64,000 bases of DNA from Vanilla planifolia (lineage: Eukaryota; Streptophyta; Magnoliopsida; Asparagales; Orchidaceae), in contig CM043870.1 in the NCBI GenBank assembly GCA_023846275.1, positions 12,719,527-12,783,526 of the forward strand. Direction: 5' to 3'. This document shows, piece after piece, positions 25,410 to 39,065 of the stretch. The notes beneath the pieces are model-generated. The model was not told the origin of the DNA. It made no database searches and saw only the letters and a list, made by a program, of their open reading frames with translations. A program made the translations under genes and the position numbers. Each line of letters starts with the position of its first letter. Position 1 is the first letter of the stretch.

Positions 25410-26114
25410 TGTTACACCCTTGTGTTTGATGAATCAAGCATAAATGCTTATAAATATCTCATATGGGCTTGCTTTAAGTGTTTTAATATTCATTTAAGTC
25501 AAGTCATAAACTTTAAATGTCTAAAATAATGGTCTTCAAGGCTATTGGAGTCATAGCAAGCTTCAAGGAAATTGAAGACATACACTAAAAATTTTATAAT
25601 TAAACTTCTCTTTATTTTCTTGAATTTGATATGTCTAAATTTTAAGATGATGTGGCACACTAGTAGTATTAATATTTAAAATTGTTATAAGTTTAATAAT
25701 TATTGAATTTTGATTTTTGGGCTAAGCATTATTGATAAAAACTATATACATTGGTATTTGATTTTTTAAAATTATTTAGGAATTATTTTTCATGAATTCT
25801 TTTCATAGTCACTTAGGACACTTGTAATACTATCATAATATAAAATTATTTTGGTAACTTATATTCAAAAAATTTGGAACAAAAATTCTCACAAAACATT
25901 ATAAAGCCACTTTAGTCTCGAGATTTTTTACTATAGCATTAGGTGGGTCGATCTGACCCGACCATTGGCCCGTCTAGGCCTTAGGGATTTAAAAAGGGAT
26001 GATAACGGACTAAATTCCCATCTGATTATCAAAGAAGGTAGAAGGGAAGGCACGATCTGATGGCTTATGTTAATCAAGGTAAAATGTTGCAAGTAAATAG
26101 TAAAATAACAAGCA

Positions 26115-26164
26115 AGAGCTTCGAACTAGAGATAAATTTGAGAGATGTTGCGGAACAACTGCAG
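26115..26164 (-). other. tRNA-like antisense segment in LTR U3 (3' LTR copy)
   Basis: The equivalent of 21006-21055. The minus-strand reading keeps GTTCGA, while the A-box-like word has decayed (AGTTGTT). Confidence 0.3.
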
Positions 26165-26417
26165 TAAATTTTTAATTCAAATAATTTCTAGACACATTAA
26201 ACAAATACATGTAGGACAACTTATGCACGATCTAGTGGCCCAGATCAACGCCATCTAGATCTAACAACCATGATTGATCTCGAATGGTAAAATCGGGATT
26301 CAATCAGAAACGTCCATTTTAAGATCCAAATTAAACAGTGAATGCTATGTCTGTTACCCAAATGGCTAGTTCATTTTAGAGCCATTAGGAGTGGATTTAG
26401 AGCTCAAACTTGAGCTC

Positions 26418-26426
26418 TATAAATAG
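26418..26426 (+). promoter_or_regulatory. LTR TATA box (3' LTR)
   Basis: TATAAATAG follows GAGCTC, as in the 5' LTR. Here it could drive read-out transcription into downstream R1 and satellite DNA. Confidence 0.6.
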
Positions 26427-27081
26427 GGAAGGACAAACAACTCCAAGAGGTTACCATTACTAAGTTCTCAAAGTTTTCAAATCATAATTTAGAGCTATTT
26501 CAAGTGCATATGGTGCTTCCAAACTCACAAAGTGAACGTTGTAAGAAGGAACCCAAAATTGGAGATTTTGCTTCAACTATTTTCAATTTTTATTTCCTCC
26601 CTCTTTTCAATTTTTCTTTGGAATTTTTATTATATTGAGTGTACCTCATACTTCCTTTAAATTGTCTTAAGTTTACACTTTGTTGTCAATTTTTGTATTT
26701 GTTTCCTTGGGGTAAGGGCATCCTGACAAATTATGCAAAAGCCCGGGGTTTGAGTTGAGCCCAAAAAAACTCACGTAGATTCAAGATTAGCCATAGGTAA
26801 AATCCCAAATAAGTTTGAGGTGAGCCATACGAAAAACCTCGCTTGTAATTTGGTAATTTTTAGAGACTTTTTTTAAAAACTAGTTGGGGGTGGATATAGG
26901 CTCGATTTTGAGTTGAACTGCCTTAAAAATCTTTTGTGCACTATTTTACCACTCTTTCTTGTTCTTGCTTTTAAAAAAATTTAAGTTTTAATTTAAATAA
27001 AAAATTGAAAGAAATTTTTAAATTTTTATTTACCACAATTCACCCCCTCTTATGGGTTTATTTTAAGCACAAAGAACATCA

Positions 27082-27086
27082 AATGT
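27082..27086. repeat. Target-site duplication AATGT, right
   Basis: A perfect copy of 20270-20274, directly after the 3' LTR terminal CA. Confidence 0.85.
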
Positions 27087-28370
27087 AGAGCATGCTGGAA
27101 TTAAGATCTTTAGAAGTCTATGTTTCCTCTAAGTTGTTGAGAATTCTATTGTGACATATTAGAATAGGTAGTTACTTTGGTTGATGGATGAATAGCTTAA
27201 GGTTTGATCACATGTTGAATTTCTAAGTGGGTAAATTAGAGGCATCATACTATTAGAAAATGAAATTCCATGCTAATATGTGAATTTTTTTAAGTAGTAA
27301 CTTAAAATGAATGGGACATCTCAGTTAAGCATTATAATACTTGTAATTCAGCATGCATATCATACCACAATGAGAATGTATATTTGTATTGTAAATCCAA
27401 GCATAAAAGTATGTAACATTCTATTAGATAAATTAAACCATAACCTAGAAGTTGAAATAATAAATTGAAACTTGGAAATTTATCTAAAATATTATAGATT
27501 ATTGAGACAAAGTATTCCTTTGCCATAGGTATGCATGGGAAGCATTGAACCATGGCTTGGTTGAGTCATGGAAGGCACAAGTTCAACTCAAAAGAGAACC
27601 TAGATGGCTTGTAAGATGTGTATGGCCTTTTCTAGTTGGCCAACTTAGAAGTACATGGTTTAAGCCTTTAGAAGAAGGATACATTGGTTAGGGATATGGT
27701 TATTTGGTAAAGAGAGTGGGTAATGTTAATACTGCTAAGGCTAAAGAAGGACTTTATGGTCATATGGTTAACTCTTTGTATGGGTTGAAGTCGGGACTTA
27801 AGTTGCTAAAGCAACACAATATAAAGTAAGCCTATCCTTAAAATTAGACTTAAAGGCTTAGAAGTAATTCATGAGAAAAGAACCATAAATAAAGAATTTA
27901 ATATTGTACTTAGGTAATACCATTTGGCCAACCCTATGCACATTTATGTAAAGTTGTGACGGTAAAGATATTAACTAAAACCTTAGAAAATGGTTTGAGA
28001 TTTTAGAATAAAACATAGACTTGCATTAGGTTTAGTAAAGGAACTAATAAGGTAAAACTTTTGGCTAAACCCTTGAGTTGATAGGTTCTTTGAATAAGAC
28101 CATGAATGAGTTAGGCTATTTAACAATGGGATGACATCCTATATGATGATTTAGTGGGTGTGTAGTAGCTTAAAATGGAGTTAAGATGGTAAAGGTTACT
28201 CAATATTTCTTTAGGGGCACAAGGGGCATTCATGAATTTTTTGTGAACTCAACTTAATTATAATGTCAATCAATTATACATTGAATCTAAGGGAAGTAAT
28301 GAATACTATGCTAACACTAAGGATAACCTAAATAAGTAATGTCCTATATAAAATTAGGATAAGGCTAAAT
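27087..28370 (+). repeat. Interspersed repeat family R1, copy 3 (right of the Copia insertion)
   Basis: It resumes the alignment that stopped at 20274. 'gaattaagatctttag' resembles 'gaattaaggtccttaa' at 14971, 'gggacatctcagttaagcat' matches 15282, 'gcttggttgagtcatg' matches copy 1 at 8511, 'ttagaagaagg' matches 15640, and 'cttttggctaaaccctt' matches 16110. The right limit is approximate; satellite DNA begins by about 28415. Confidence 0.55.
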
Positions 28371-28414
28371 ATGTGAAAAAAATAGACTAAGATATTCTAA
28401 ATACTTAAATTAGT

Positions 28415-31400
28415 GTTTAGTGAATTACTGTTAATTACAAAATTAAACTAGTGTCAATAATAAAAAATAATTATTTTAATATTAGACAACTATATTAAAG
28501 ACGAAACGAGAAAAGTTAAACTAATATAATATGACCAAATCAAAGAAAAATAAAGTTGATATGAATTGAGACTAAGAGTTAAAAAGTTGTATAACTAAAC
28601 TAAAGAAAACTATTTGAAAAAATAAGAAAATTTTATTCTAGAATGTTGCTTTCCAAGACATTAAGGATTTTTAGTGTAACATCCTTGATTGCAAAATTAA
28701 GTATGAAACTAAATATCTTGTAAAGTGCAAAAAAGTTTTAGAAAATAAAATTTTAGAAGTGATATAAAAAATAATATTTAATTAGGTTGAACCTATCGGG
28801 GTGAGTCCAATGATATGTGTTTCCTCTATATTATTCCTCGTTTATAATTAGTCTCAATTACCTAAACAAATAAGCATAAATAAAAGTAAATTAATATTTT
28901 AATATTAAGTAAATATATAATGAAATTAAAATGAAATAAATTAAAGTAATACATATCAACCAAATAAATATAATGTAAAAGAAACATGAGATGAGAATTT
29001 GAGTTTCACAGTTATATAACAAAGCAAAGTTAAGCATTTGAAGAAATAAAATAAATTATATAAGAAGATTGCATTTTAAGAAATTAAGGAAACACACAAT
29101 AAAATCACTAATATATACATCAAATTCAATTTGAAATATGTCATAGAGGATGGTAAAGATAAAATACATATTTAAAAATATGAAAATGGATATTTAATTT
29201 TGATAGAACTTATTCACACATGTCAAACATTGTTCATTTCATCTTGAATGGACCATTTTTGTAATTATTACTACAATAAATTATGATAAAGAAAATAAAT
29301 ATTTTTACTATTTATTAAATATATAATAAAATTAAAATGAGCTAAGTTAAGATAACATAAGAAAATGAAAAGAAATCAATATAATGTTCACTTGAAAAAA
29401 GATTAAGAGTTACATAAAAATGTAACCAAATCAAAGAAAACTATTTGAATAAATTTGATACATTATATTAGAAAATTTTTACTCAATAGTACAAAGGAGG
29501 TCAATGTAATATTGATGATTCTATAATGAGGTATGAATCAAAATGTCTTGTCGAGGGTTCTAAAACTGAAGAAAATAAGTATTTGGAAATATTAAAAAAA
29601 ATATTTAATAGGATAGATCTCATCTAGATTTAATATAACTTAATACAATAAATAAGTATAAATAATAATAAAATATTATTTTTATATTAAGTATATTTAT
29701 GTTGAAGTTGAGTAAAATAATTCAAAACATTGTACTGCAACAAACTTAAAGTGATGTAAAGGTCATCCAAGACAAAATAAAGAGTTATGGAATATTATAA
29801 CAAAATAAAAAAAACTTTGAGTAAATGTCAGAAATTATGGACAAATATTGAAATCAAAGATATTAAGATGATTACATATACTATCCCTAATCATCAAATA
29901 AAACAAGCCAAATGCTTGAACAAAAATTTAAAAATGTGAAAAAAATACTTATTTGGATGGAGCTAGTTGACATGTTTGAAAAAACATTACTTTCATCTCG
30001 ATCTAACCTCATTAGGAATTACTATAAATTTTAAAAATAAATAAAATGATATAATTATAAGTTATTATATTAATATTATGTAAATAGATTTTAATTTTAA
30101 AATGAGATCAAATGAAGAAATATAATATAACGAATTCAATGTAATTTGAAGGCCTTACAAGAGAAAAATAAATGTTTCAAAAGTGCAAAAACGTTTCATT
30201 CTAACATAATAAGGACATGGATTATACAATCATTTATCATCAAGTTAAAAGAAAATAAACATTTATTTTAAAAATTATTAAAATTCTATAAAATATAATA
30301 TTTCAAAAAATTGATTGACTACTTTGATAGAGCTTGTCAAGAAGAGTCCAATAATTTTTGTTTCTTTTTAATTGATTCATGTTTAGAATTAATGTAAATT
30401 ATAAAATTAAATATGCATAAATAACTTGAAATTATTAATTTTATATTAAATAAATTTATAATAAAATAAAAATGAGTTAAATTGAAGAAATGCAACAAAA
30501 CTAAATTAAAGAAATGTAAAGCTCACATTAAGGGAGAAATAGAGTTGATAGTAATATACTAAAATTAAATTGAAGCAAATAAATAAATAAATACTATAAA
30601 AAAGTTACAATTGAAGATTCTAAGAAATTTTTGCGAAACATTCCCAATAGTCAAACAATATAAAAACGAAAATATCTTAAAAAATGTATTAAAACATTCA
30701 AAAATAAAACAATTAAAATTATAAAAATATTTATTTACATAGATAGAGTATGTTAGGTCTACACTAATGGAGTTCATTTTTTCTTAGACTAAGTTCTTCT
30801 TTTGAATTATTGCAATCAAAAACACAAATTAGCATAACTAATAATAAATTATTATTTTAATATTAGGTAAATATATATTAAAACTAAAATGATATAAATT
30901 GAAAAAATGTAATATAACCACATCAAAGCAAAGTAAATGTCACATGAAAGAAATTTACAATTACATTGTAATATAATCGATCAAAGTAAATAATTTGAAG
31001 AATTTAGATAAATCATATGTGAAAATTTTATTCTAAGGTATAATGTTTAATGAGTGTAATATCTTTGATTTTTAAACTAGGTACAAATAAAAATATCTTT
31101 GAAATCATCAAATTGGTTATAAATCAAAATGTCTTGTAAAGTGCACACTAAGTTAAGAAAATAAAATATAAAAATGAATATTTAATTGAGTAAGATTTGT
31201 TGTGATGAGTTAAACAATATTATTTTTGTCTCCATTGAAATTCATTTGAAATTCTTATGAATTTGCAAGGTAAAAAAGCATAAATAATAAATAAATTATT
31301 ATTTTAAGAATAAAAAAGTATATAATAATGTTAAAGTGAGAAAAATTGAAGCAATATATAAGGAAATGTATCATTATAGAATACTAGGAAAATAGATTGC

Positions 31401-34400
31401 AACATCATAAATTACCAAATCATACACAAAATGAAATGCCTCATAAAGCTTAATAAATTCCTGGAAAATTAAAATTCACAAATATAAATATGTTTATATA
31501 ATTTCATAAAGCTCATAAACATGAGCCTGAAATGGTTTATTTCTTCTAGTACTCACATCATTTGGGACTATTTTGAATTTGCAAAATGAATTAAAATAAA
31601 TTAGAATAAATTATTATTTTCATATTAATTACATTTCTATTAAAGCTAAAATAATTTTTAACTAATGTTATAAAATATAATAAAATCAAAGCATGTAAAA
31701 AAGTTGCATGAATGAAGATTAAGATTTTCATAATTATATAAACAAATTAAAGCAAAAGATTTGAATAAATGAAATAATTTGTATGAAAAAGTCTCATTCA
31801 ACAAGACTAAGGAGATTGATTGCAACATCCATGGTCATCAAATTTTGTGCAAATAAAAACTTATCATAAAGACTCCAATAATCAAAGAAAATAAATATTA
31901 AGAAATTAAAAAATAAATAATTAATAAGATAGAGTTCATTAGATGAGTTGAATGAACATAAATAATAAAAAGTAAATAAATATAAATACTAAAAAATAAT
32001 TATTTTAATACAAAGTAGAAATATATTAAAGCTTAAATGAGATAAATCAAAGAAATTCTATTAAAAAAATCATAGTGTCGCAAAGGACTCTAAAATGGAG
32101 ATTTGGAGTAATATAAAAACAAAATAAAATCAAAATAAACTATTTGAGTGAATGAGTTAAACCATACAAAAAATTACATTCTATGATATTTATGAGTAAG
32201 TGCAACATCCATAATCACCAAATGAAGTATAAATTAAAACATCTAATAAAGAATCCAAAAACTAAATAAAAAAAAATATTAAGAAATAAAAATAAATATT
32301 TATAGGATATATCTCGTTGAGATGACCATAGTAACCTTTGTTTTATCTCAATTACACTTTGTATTGAATTACTACAAATTAAAAAAGAAAATAAACATAA
32401 ATTAAAATAAAGTATTTTTAATACTTAGTGCATATATATTTAAGCTAAAAATTAGAAAAATTAAAGTAACATAGTAATAACATATTTAAAGTGATATAAA
32501 GGTCATATGAATGAGGTTTAGAGTAACATAGTAATAAAAACATCAAAGAGAAAATTGAATAAATGAGATGAATTATTTTGGAATGTTGCTGTCCAAGTTA
32601 CCTTGGAGATCTAGTGTAGCATCTTTAATCATTAAATTTGATACTAATTGAAATTTTGCTTAAAATGTGCCAAAATTATGTTTGCTTTGTCTTGATTGGA
32701 CCTCATTCTAAACTCTGAATTTTCAAAGTAAATAAGCTTAAATAATATTAAATTATTACTTTAATATGAAGTAAATATATAATAAAGTAGAAGTTAATTA
32801 AATTATATAAAAAAAGTGAGTTCCAAGATATTAAGGAGATCAAGTGCAATATTCTTGTTCAGTTAATTATAAATAATTGAGAATGCCCACAAAGTATGCC
32901 AAAACCTTGAATAGAAAATCTTTGAAAATTTAAAAATAAATATGTAAAAGATTAGAGAACATCATGACAAGTCTAACGAGAATTGTTTCATCTTTATAAG
33001 ACATTTTTTTGGATTATTTCAAATAACAAAAGTAAATAATCAATAATAAAAATAAATTATTATTTCAAAAAGATATAAAGATTTGATGAGAAGATATTTT
33101 GAGAAACAATAAACTATAAAAAAATAAAAAAATGTTTAGTAAACGAGATAAATTTATAGGAAAGTTGTATTTCAAGATACTAAGACAATCAAGTGCAACT
33201 CTTAGATTGCTAAATCAAGTATGAAAAAAAATATTTCATAAAATATTAAAAAATTGTAGAAAATAGAAAGTTTAAAAAAAATTACAACAAATATTTAATT
33301 GGATCGTGCTCACTAAGATAAGCCGAATGACATTTCTATCATCTATATCAAAAAACATTTAGAATTATTACAAATTAACAAAATAATTAAGCTTAAATAA
33401 TATGAAATTACTATTATATTGTTAAGTAAATATACCTTATAATACAAATGAGATAAATTGATGTCCTATAATATCATGAAACCAAAGGGATGTAACAAGT
33501 GACATGAGAGAAGATTTAGTATTATATTATAATATAGCCAAGACAAACGAAAAAATGATTAGATACATTATATATGAAAATTTCATTGAAGGATACATAG
33601 GAGATTTAGGGTAACATTCTTATTCATTAAATGTGGTACGAAACAAAATATCTTAAAAAGCGTGATAATATGTTAGAAAATATAATATTTAAAAACCTAA
33701 AAATTAATAGCAAGTTGGATAGGGCTTATTGAGTTGAGTCCAATGAAATTTATTTCAACTAGGTCGAACCTCCTTTGTCATTACTAAAATAAGAAAAATA
33801 ATTAAACTTGAATAATAATAAATTTTTATTTTAATACTAAGAGAATATATGTTATAATTAAAATGAGATAAATCAAAAAACATAATATAACCAAATAAAA
33901 GGATGTAAAATGTCACAAGATAGGTTTATTAGAGTTTCATAGTAATTTAACCAAATGAAATCGAAACAATTGTCAAAATATGATAAACTATATATGAAAC
34001 TCACGTTCTAGTTTACTTAGAAGCTTTATTTTAACATCATCAACCCTCAAGTCAATTTTGTTTCAAAAAGTCATAAAACTTGCCAGAACTAAAGAAAAAA
34101 ATTTAAAAAAAATCTAAAAATGAATATTTAATTTTTTTAGTCTCTTGACATGTGTTTAAGTGGTTTGTTCATCTCATTCAAACCTCATTTGCAACACTAT
34201 AACATACTAATGTAATTAATCATCATTAATAAATATTATACATTTTAATAGTAAGTAAACATGTGCTACAATTAAAATAAGATAAATTGAAATAATATAA
34301 TATAATAAGATCAAAGAATGTGAAGGACACAATAGAAGATTGAGTTGCATAGTAATATGACCAAATAAATTCATAAAATTAAAAAAATGAGTTAAATTAT

Positions 34401-37400
34401 ATAAGAAAGTTGAATTTTTAGACACTGAAGTGATCAAGCAATACATCCTTAACCATCAAATTAGATACATATAATAATATCATGTAAAGCAAAGAAAAAT
34501 ACAAAGAAATAAAATATCTTAAAAATACTTAAAAATAAATATTTAATTAGATATAGCTCATCAATTTGTGTTCGATAATGTTTGTTTCATTCCATCATAA
34601 CATATTTAGAATTACTATGATTTACCAAAGTTTATAAACACAAAAAAATAAATTATTTATTTAAACTTAAGTAGATATATATTAAAGGTGAAATGACATA
34701 GATTTAAGACCCATAATTATAAGGAATACAAATTTATGTGATGGTAATACTAGAGAAGATTCAGAGTTACATAATAATATAACAAAAACAAAGAAAAACA
34801 TTGAAGAAATGAGATAAATTATATGTGAAAGTGAGATTACAAGATATTAAGGACAAATGTGTGGTATCCTCTATAATAAAATTAGGTACTTATTAAAATA
34901 TCTTATAACACACTCAAATAGTTTTGAAAATATAATATATAAACTATAAAAACATATAGCTAATTAGATTGAGTTTGTCAAGGCGAGTCCAATGACGTTT
35001 GTTTCGTCTTGATTGAACCTTGATTGGCATTACTACAAATTACAAACATAATTAAATGTAAATAACAATAAATTATAATTTTAATATTAACTATTTACAA
35101 ATATATATTAAATTTGAAGTCTGATATTTAAAGCAAATTTAATATAACTAAACAAAAGTGATCTAAACATCATAAGGGAGAGTTTTACTCCAAAGTGCTT
35201 AGATGTTTGAGTTTAACATCATCTTTCATTAAATTAGGTATAAATAAAAAATATTGTGAAACATGCAAAAACATTAAAATATAAAATATTTAAAAAAATA
35301 TGAAAATAAATGTTAAATTGGTAAAAGCTCTTGAAGACAATTTCAATAATGTTTGCTTCATCTTGTTAAGACATCATTTATAATTGTTATGAATTATTAA
35401 ATTAATTAAACATAAATAATGATAAATTTATTTTTAATATTTTGAAAATACATATTAAATCTAAAATTAGATAATTTGAAACAATTATAATACAAGCAAA
35501 TCAAAGAAATGTAAAGGTAAAAAAAGAGAGGAGTTTGAGTTTCATAACCATATAACCAAATTAAAGTGAAAGAATCATAGTAGTTGGAACAATTATAAAA
35601 GAAAGTTTTTTTAGTATATTTAAGAGATGAAGTATTGCTTGAATAGTGCTCATATGTAAATTAAAAAATCTCATAAAGAATAACAGAACCATAAAAAATA
35701 AAATATTTTAAAATTTTAAAATAAATATCTCATCAAATAAAACTCATCAAGATGAGTACAAAAAGTTGGTTTATTCTTAATTAGACATCAATTGGAACTA
35801 CTATGCTTTACCAAATAAATTAAACATAAAAGAATAGTTAAATTTGTCTAATATTAAGTTGATATTTATTGATGGCTAAATGAGATAAATTGAAGCAACA
35901 TAATATAACCAAACTAGAGTGATAAAATTTGTCACATAAGAGGAGAATTTGAGTAACAAAGTAATATGTCCAAATCAATGCAAAACATTGGAAGAATTGA
36001 GATAAATTGCATGAAAACGCATTCAAATCTCTTAAAAGTAAAATATTTAAAAATATAAAGTAAATATTTATTTTTAAAGAGTTTACTAAGATGAGTCTAA
36101 GAATGTTTTTTGGTGCTAGTTGGAACTCATTTGGAAATAGTACAAATTACCAAAGAATACAAGCATTAATAATAATAATAATAATAATAATTATTATTAT
36201 TACTATTTTATTATTAAGCAAACATATGTTAGTGTTGAAGTGAGATAAATTGAGGCAATATAATGTAAACAAATCAAAGCTATGTGTGTAAATGTCATGC
36301 ATGAGGAGAATTAGAGTGACATTATGTTATAATTAAATTAAAGAGAATCATTAGGAAAAGAGAGACAAATTCTGTGCATAGTTCTATTCCAAGATACTAA
36401 GTCGATTAAGTTCAATATCCTCGATTAACAATTCAGGTACAAATAAATATGGTCCCTAAAGAATAACAAAATAATAGAAAATAAAATGCTATAAAAATAT
36501 AAAGATAAATATTTTATCAAATAGAGTTTTTTGAGACAAGTCTAGTAATGATTATATCATTTCAAATAGACTTTGTTTGAAATTATTATTATTTACTAAT
36601 AACACTAAACATAAATAATAATAAATTATTATTTCAATATTTAGTAGATATTTATATTCAAACTAAAATGATATAAATTGAAGAAATGTCATTTAACTAA
36701 AAAAATTCCATGTAAACAATAAGAGGAGATTTGGAGTTAAATGCTAATGCAAGCAACTAAAAGTGAAAACTTTTAATAAAAGAGATATATTATACAAGAA
36801 AAATAACTTCAGTGATTCTAAGGAGTTTGAGTGCAACATTCTTAATTGTCAAGTCATTTATGATTTGAAATGTCTCACAAAGTATAACAAAACACAAGAA
36901 AAAAATTTAAAAATATAAAAAAGAATAATTAATTTGATAGAGTTTTTGTTAACAAGTCCAATGACATTTTTTTCTTTCAATCAAATCTTCCTTGCTTTAC
37001 TAAACTAAATAAACATGAAAAGTAATAAATTATTATAATATTAAGTAGATTTATATATTGAGTTGAAATGTGATAAATTATAAAAAATGTAGTCTAAGAA
37101 AATCAATGTCATGTAAAGGTTAGTAAGTTAACCAAAACTAAGAAAAAATATTTATGAAATGAGACAAAGTGTATGACAAAGTTACATTCGAAGATACTCA
37201 GAAGATCGAGTTTAAAATCCTTAACCATTAAAATAACAACAAATTAAAATGTCTTATGAGGCATGTCGAAATCTCAAAAAGAAAAAAAATTAAATGATAA
37301 AGCCAACAACAGTTGCTCTATAATGATTAGATCTCATTTGATATTACTACTAATTACTAAAAGAAAAACAATAAAAAAAGGAATTATTTTTTAATTTTAA

Positions 37401-37914
37401 TTGTACATATATTAAAAATATGATGAGGTGAATTGTAGTAGTAAAATATTTCCACAATAAAAAGAACAATTTAAAAAGCTGAGATAAATTGTGTAAAAGA
37501 AGGATTTATAAGAAAATAAAGAGATCGAATGACATTCTCCATTGTGAATTTAGGCACGTATAAAAATTCATTGTAATGCATGACAACCACTTAAAAATTT
37601 TCAAAAATATATAAAAATAAATTTTTAATTGAATAAATATCATCGACAAGTGTTCCACAATATTTGTTTCATACCATTTATACTTCATTTGGAATACTAA
37701 TAATTGTTAAAGTAATTAATCACAAACAAAAATAGTATAATTTTAATATTATGCAATATGTATTAAAACTAAAATGAGAGACATTAAAGTAATAAAATAT
37801 AAAAAAATCAATGGCAAGTACAACTTACACAAAAGTTGATTTAGAGATCCATAATAGTATTACAAAATAAAAGTGTAATAATTAAAGAAATGTGTAAATA
37901 AAAATAAAAAAAAT
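28415..37914 (+). repeat. AT-rich satellite array, about 400-bp monomers, forward orientation
   Basis: Monomers recur with the same ordered landmarks: an AATAATAATAAATTATTATTT tract, 'ttaatattaagtaaatatat', 'aaatgagataaattgaag', 'aatataaccaaatcaaag', 'tgtaaaggtcacat', a second 'aatataacc...caaag', 'aagttgcattc(c)aagatac', 'gagtgcaacatcctt', 'aaaataaaatatttaaaaat', then 'tttaattagatagagct', 'gatgagtccaatgatgtttg' and 'ggaattactacaaatta'. Landmark spacing runs from roughly 300 to 450 bp, mostly near 400, because of small indels. Neighbouring monomers are highly diverged, so the array is old. No coding frame is conserved between monomers. Confidence 0.85.
36168..36203. repeat. (AAT)n/(ATT)n palindromic microsatellite
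   Basis: About eight AAT units run directly into four to five ATT units, making a self-complementary tract. It sits at the A/T landmark of a satellite monomer, so it is a local expansion of monomer sequence. Confidence 0.8.
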
Positions 37915-39065
37915 TTAAAAATACTATTATGACATTCTCACCTAGTTTAATAAAAATGTATTTTAAATTTTAAGTATTAATAAAAATAAAAAAAATTAAA
38001 AAATGGGGCACCAAATTTTTAGGTGGTTCAACTCAGGTAAGAGGATAATACCACCGCAACTAAGGTCCATAAAGACTCCTCTATTAAAGGAGTTACAACT
38101 TAATGTTTTTGTTTATAATCCACGTTGAAACTATTTGAGGTTTTACCTTATGAATCAGCTCAAAACTACTTGATATTTGTCTTTATGTTTCAGCTTTGAC
38201 TTGAGATTTTTTCTTGCCATTCATCTAGAACTACTTGCTTTAATGGGTTCAACTATAACCAATGCTTTTGTGTGATCAACCCCAACTCAATTTTGTATGA
38301 GGTAAAAGAAAACTTAAGATCATGGTGTTAGGCTATGAAATTCTTAAGTGAAAGGAAAATAAAATAAAAAAAATACTTTTTTAAACATTTATAGGTTCCT
38401 ATGATTGCTGTTGAATAAGCTCAAAAGCATAAAGAGCATCAAGAAAAAGAAAGTTTAGAAGTGTTAAGGTTCGCTAGAACAATATTGAATATGTAGTAGT
38501 ACTATGTCATAATGTGTTGCTAGGAAAGTTTTAGACTAATAGATTATCATATAGTTCTTTTTTTTAGATTTTAAAACTTGTTTAGATTCATTAGGCATTT
38601 CACTATATTGGAAAGTTTTTATTCTAGTAGTTAAAAAGTCAAGAAAATTTTTTTAAAAAACAAAGAAGAAAATTAAATAATTGAGTAACAAAAACTTATG
38701 GTTCTTTAATTAAGGAAAGGTTTTAGTAGAATTTGAAAGGATTAAATGATTGAAAAATAGAGATCTAAGTTTTCTAAATCAAGGAAAGTTTTAAATAGAA
38801 ATTCAAAGGATTTAGTTAGAGTGATGTCCCTAATGATTAAAAAATAATAGGCTAAAATTCAATTTCATAATAAAAATAAAAAATTTTTAAATTTTATGTG
38901 CACATCCTCAATCTTTGAAGCTTCATAAATACTCTAATGCACCTTGAAGACCATTAATTGACAATCTAAAAAAGTTCATGGATTGTTCTTTAAAAAAAGG
39001 CTTGATTCATAGTAAAACATGGACATTGGGTATAAAATGTTAAAGATTTATGGCTTTACAAATAA
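37915..39065 (-). mobile_element. Degenerate solo LTR of the Copia family (copy A)
   Basis: This block lacks satellite landmarks. On the plus strand 'ttttaggtggttcaactca' (38019) matches 'tttaaggtggtttgactca' in the solo LTR at 52676. 'gaggttttaccttatgaatcagctcaaaactacttgat' (38138) resembles the same LTR's 'gaggtttttcgtatggttcgcctcaaacctacttgg', and 'ccttgaagaccattaattgacaatctaaa...ttcatgg' (38942) resembles its 'ccttgaagaccactattttagacatttaaagttcatgg'. The termini and any target duplication are eroded, and the block is shorter than the intact LTR, so a large internal deletion is likely. Confidence 0.6.

Larger units (their letters stand above)
20275..27081 (+). mobile_element. Decayed Ty1/Copia LTR retrotransposon, SIRE/Maximus-like
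   Basis: A 6.8-kb element lies between direct LTRs of about 1.69 and 1.67 kb, flanked by AATGT duplications. An initiator-Met-tRNA primer site follows the 5' LTR and a polypurine tract precedes the 3' LTR. Internal order is gag, an integrase remnant, a reverse-transcriptase remnant and RNase H, which is the Copia order (integrase before reverse transcriptase). The gag resembles SIRE/Maximus-type gags, but assignment to that lineage is inference. The internal region is only about 3.4 kb because protease, most of integrase and the front of reverse transcriptase are gone. It cannot encode its own transposition. The first 300 bp of the two LTRs are roughly 90% identical by eye, so the insertion is not recent. 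It is nested in R1 copy 3. Confidence 0.93.
25410..27081 (+). repeat. Copia 3' LTR
   Basis: It begins TGTTACACCCTT and ends ...GAACATCA, with intact TG and CA termini. It is followed by the AATGT duplication. It carries the same internal landmarks as the 5' LTR, including the TATA box and the late segment ending in the CACAATTCACC and AAGCACAAAGAA words. Confidence 0.92.
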
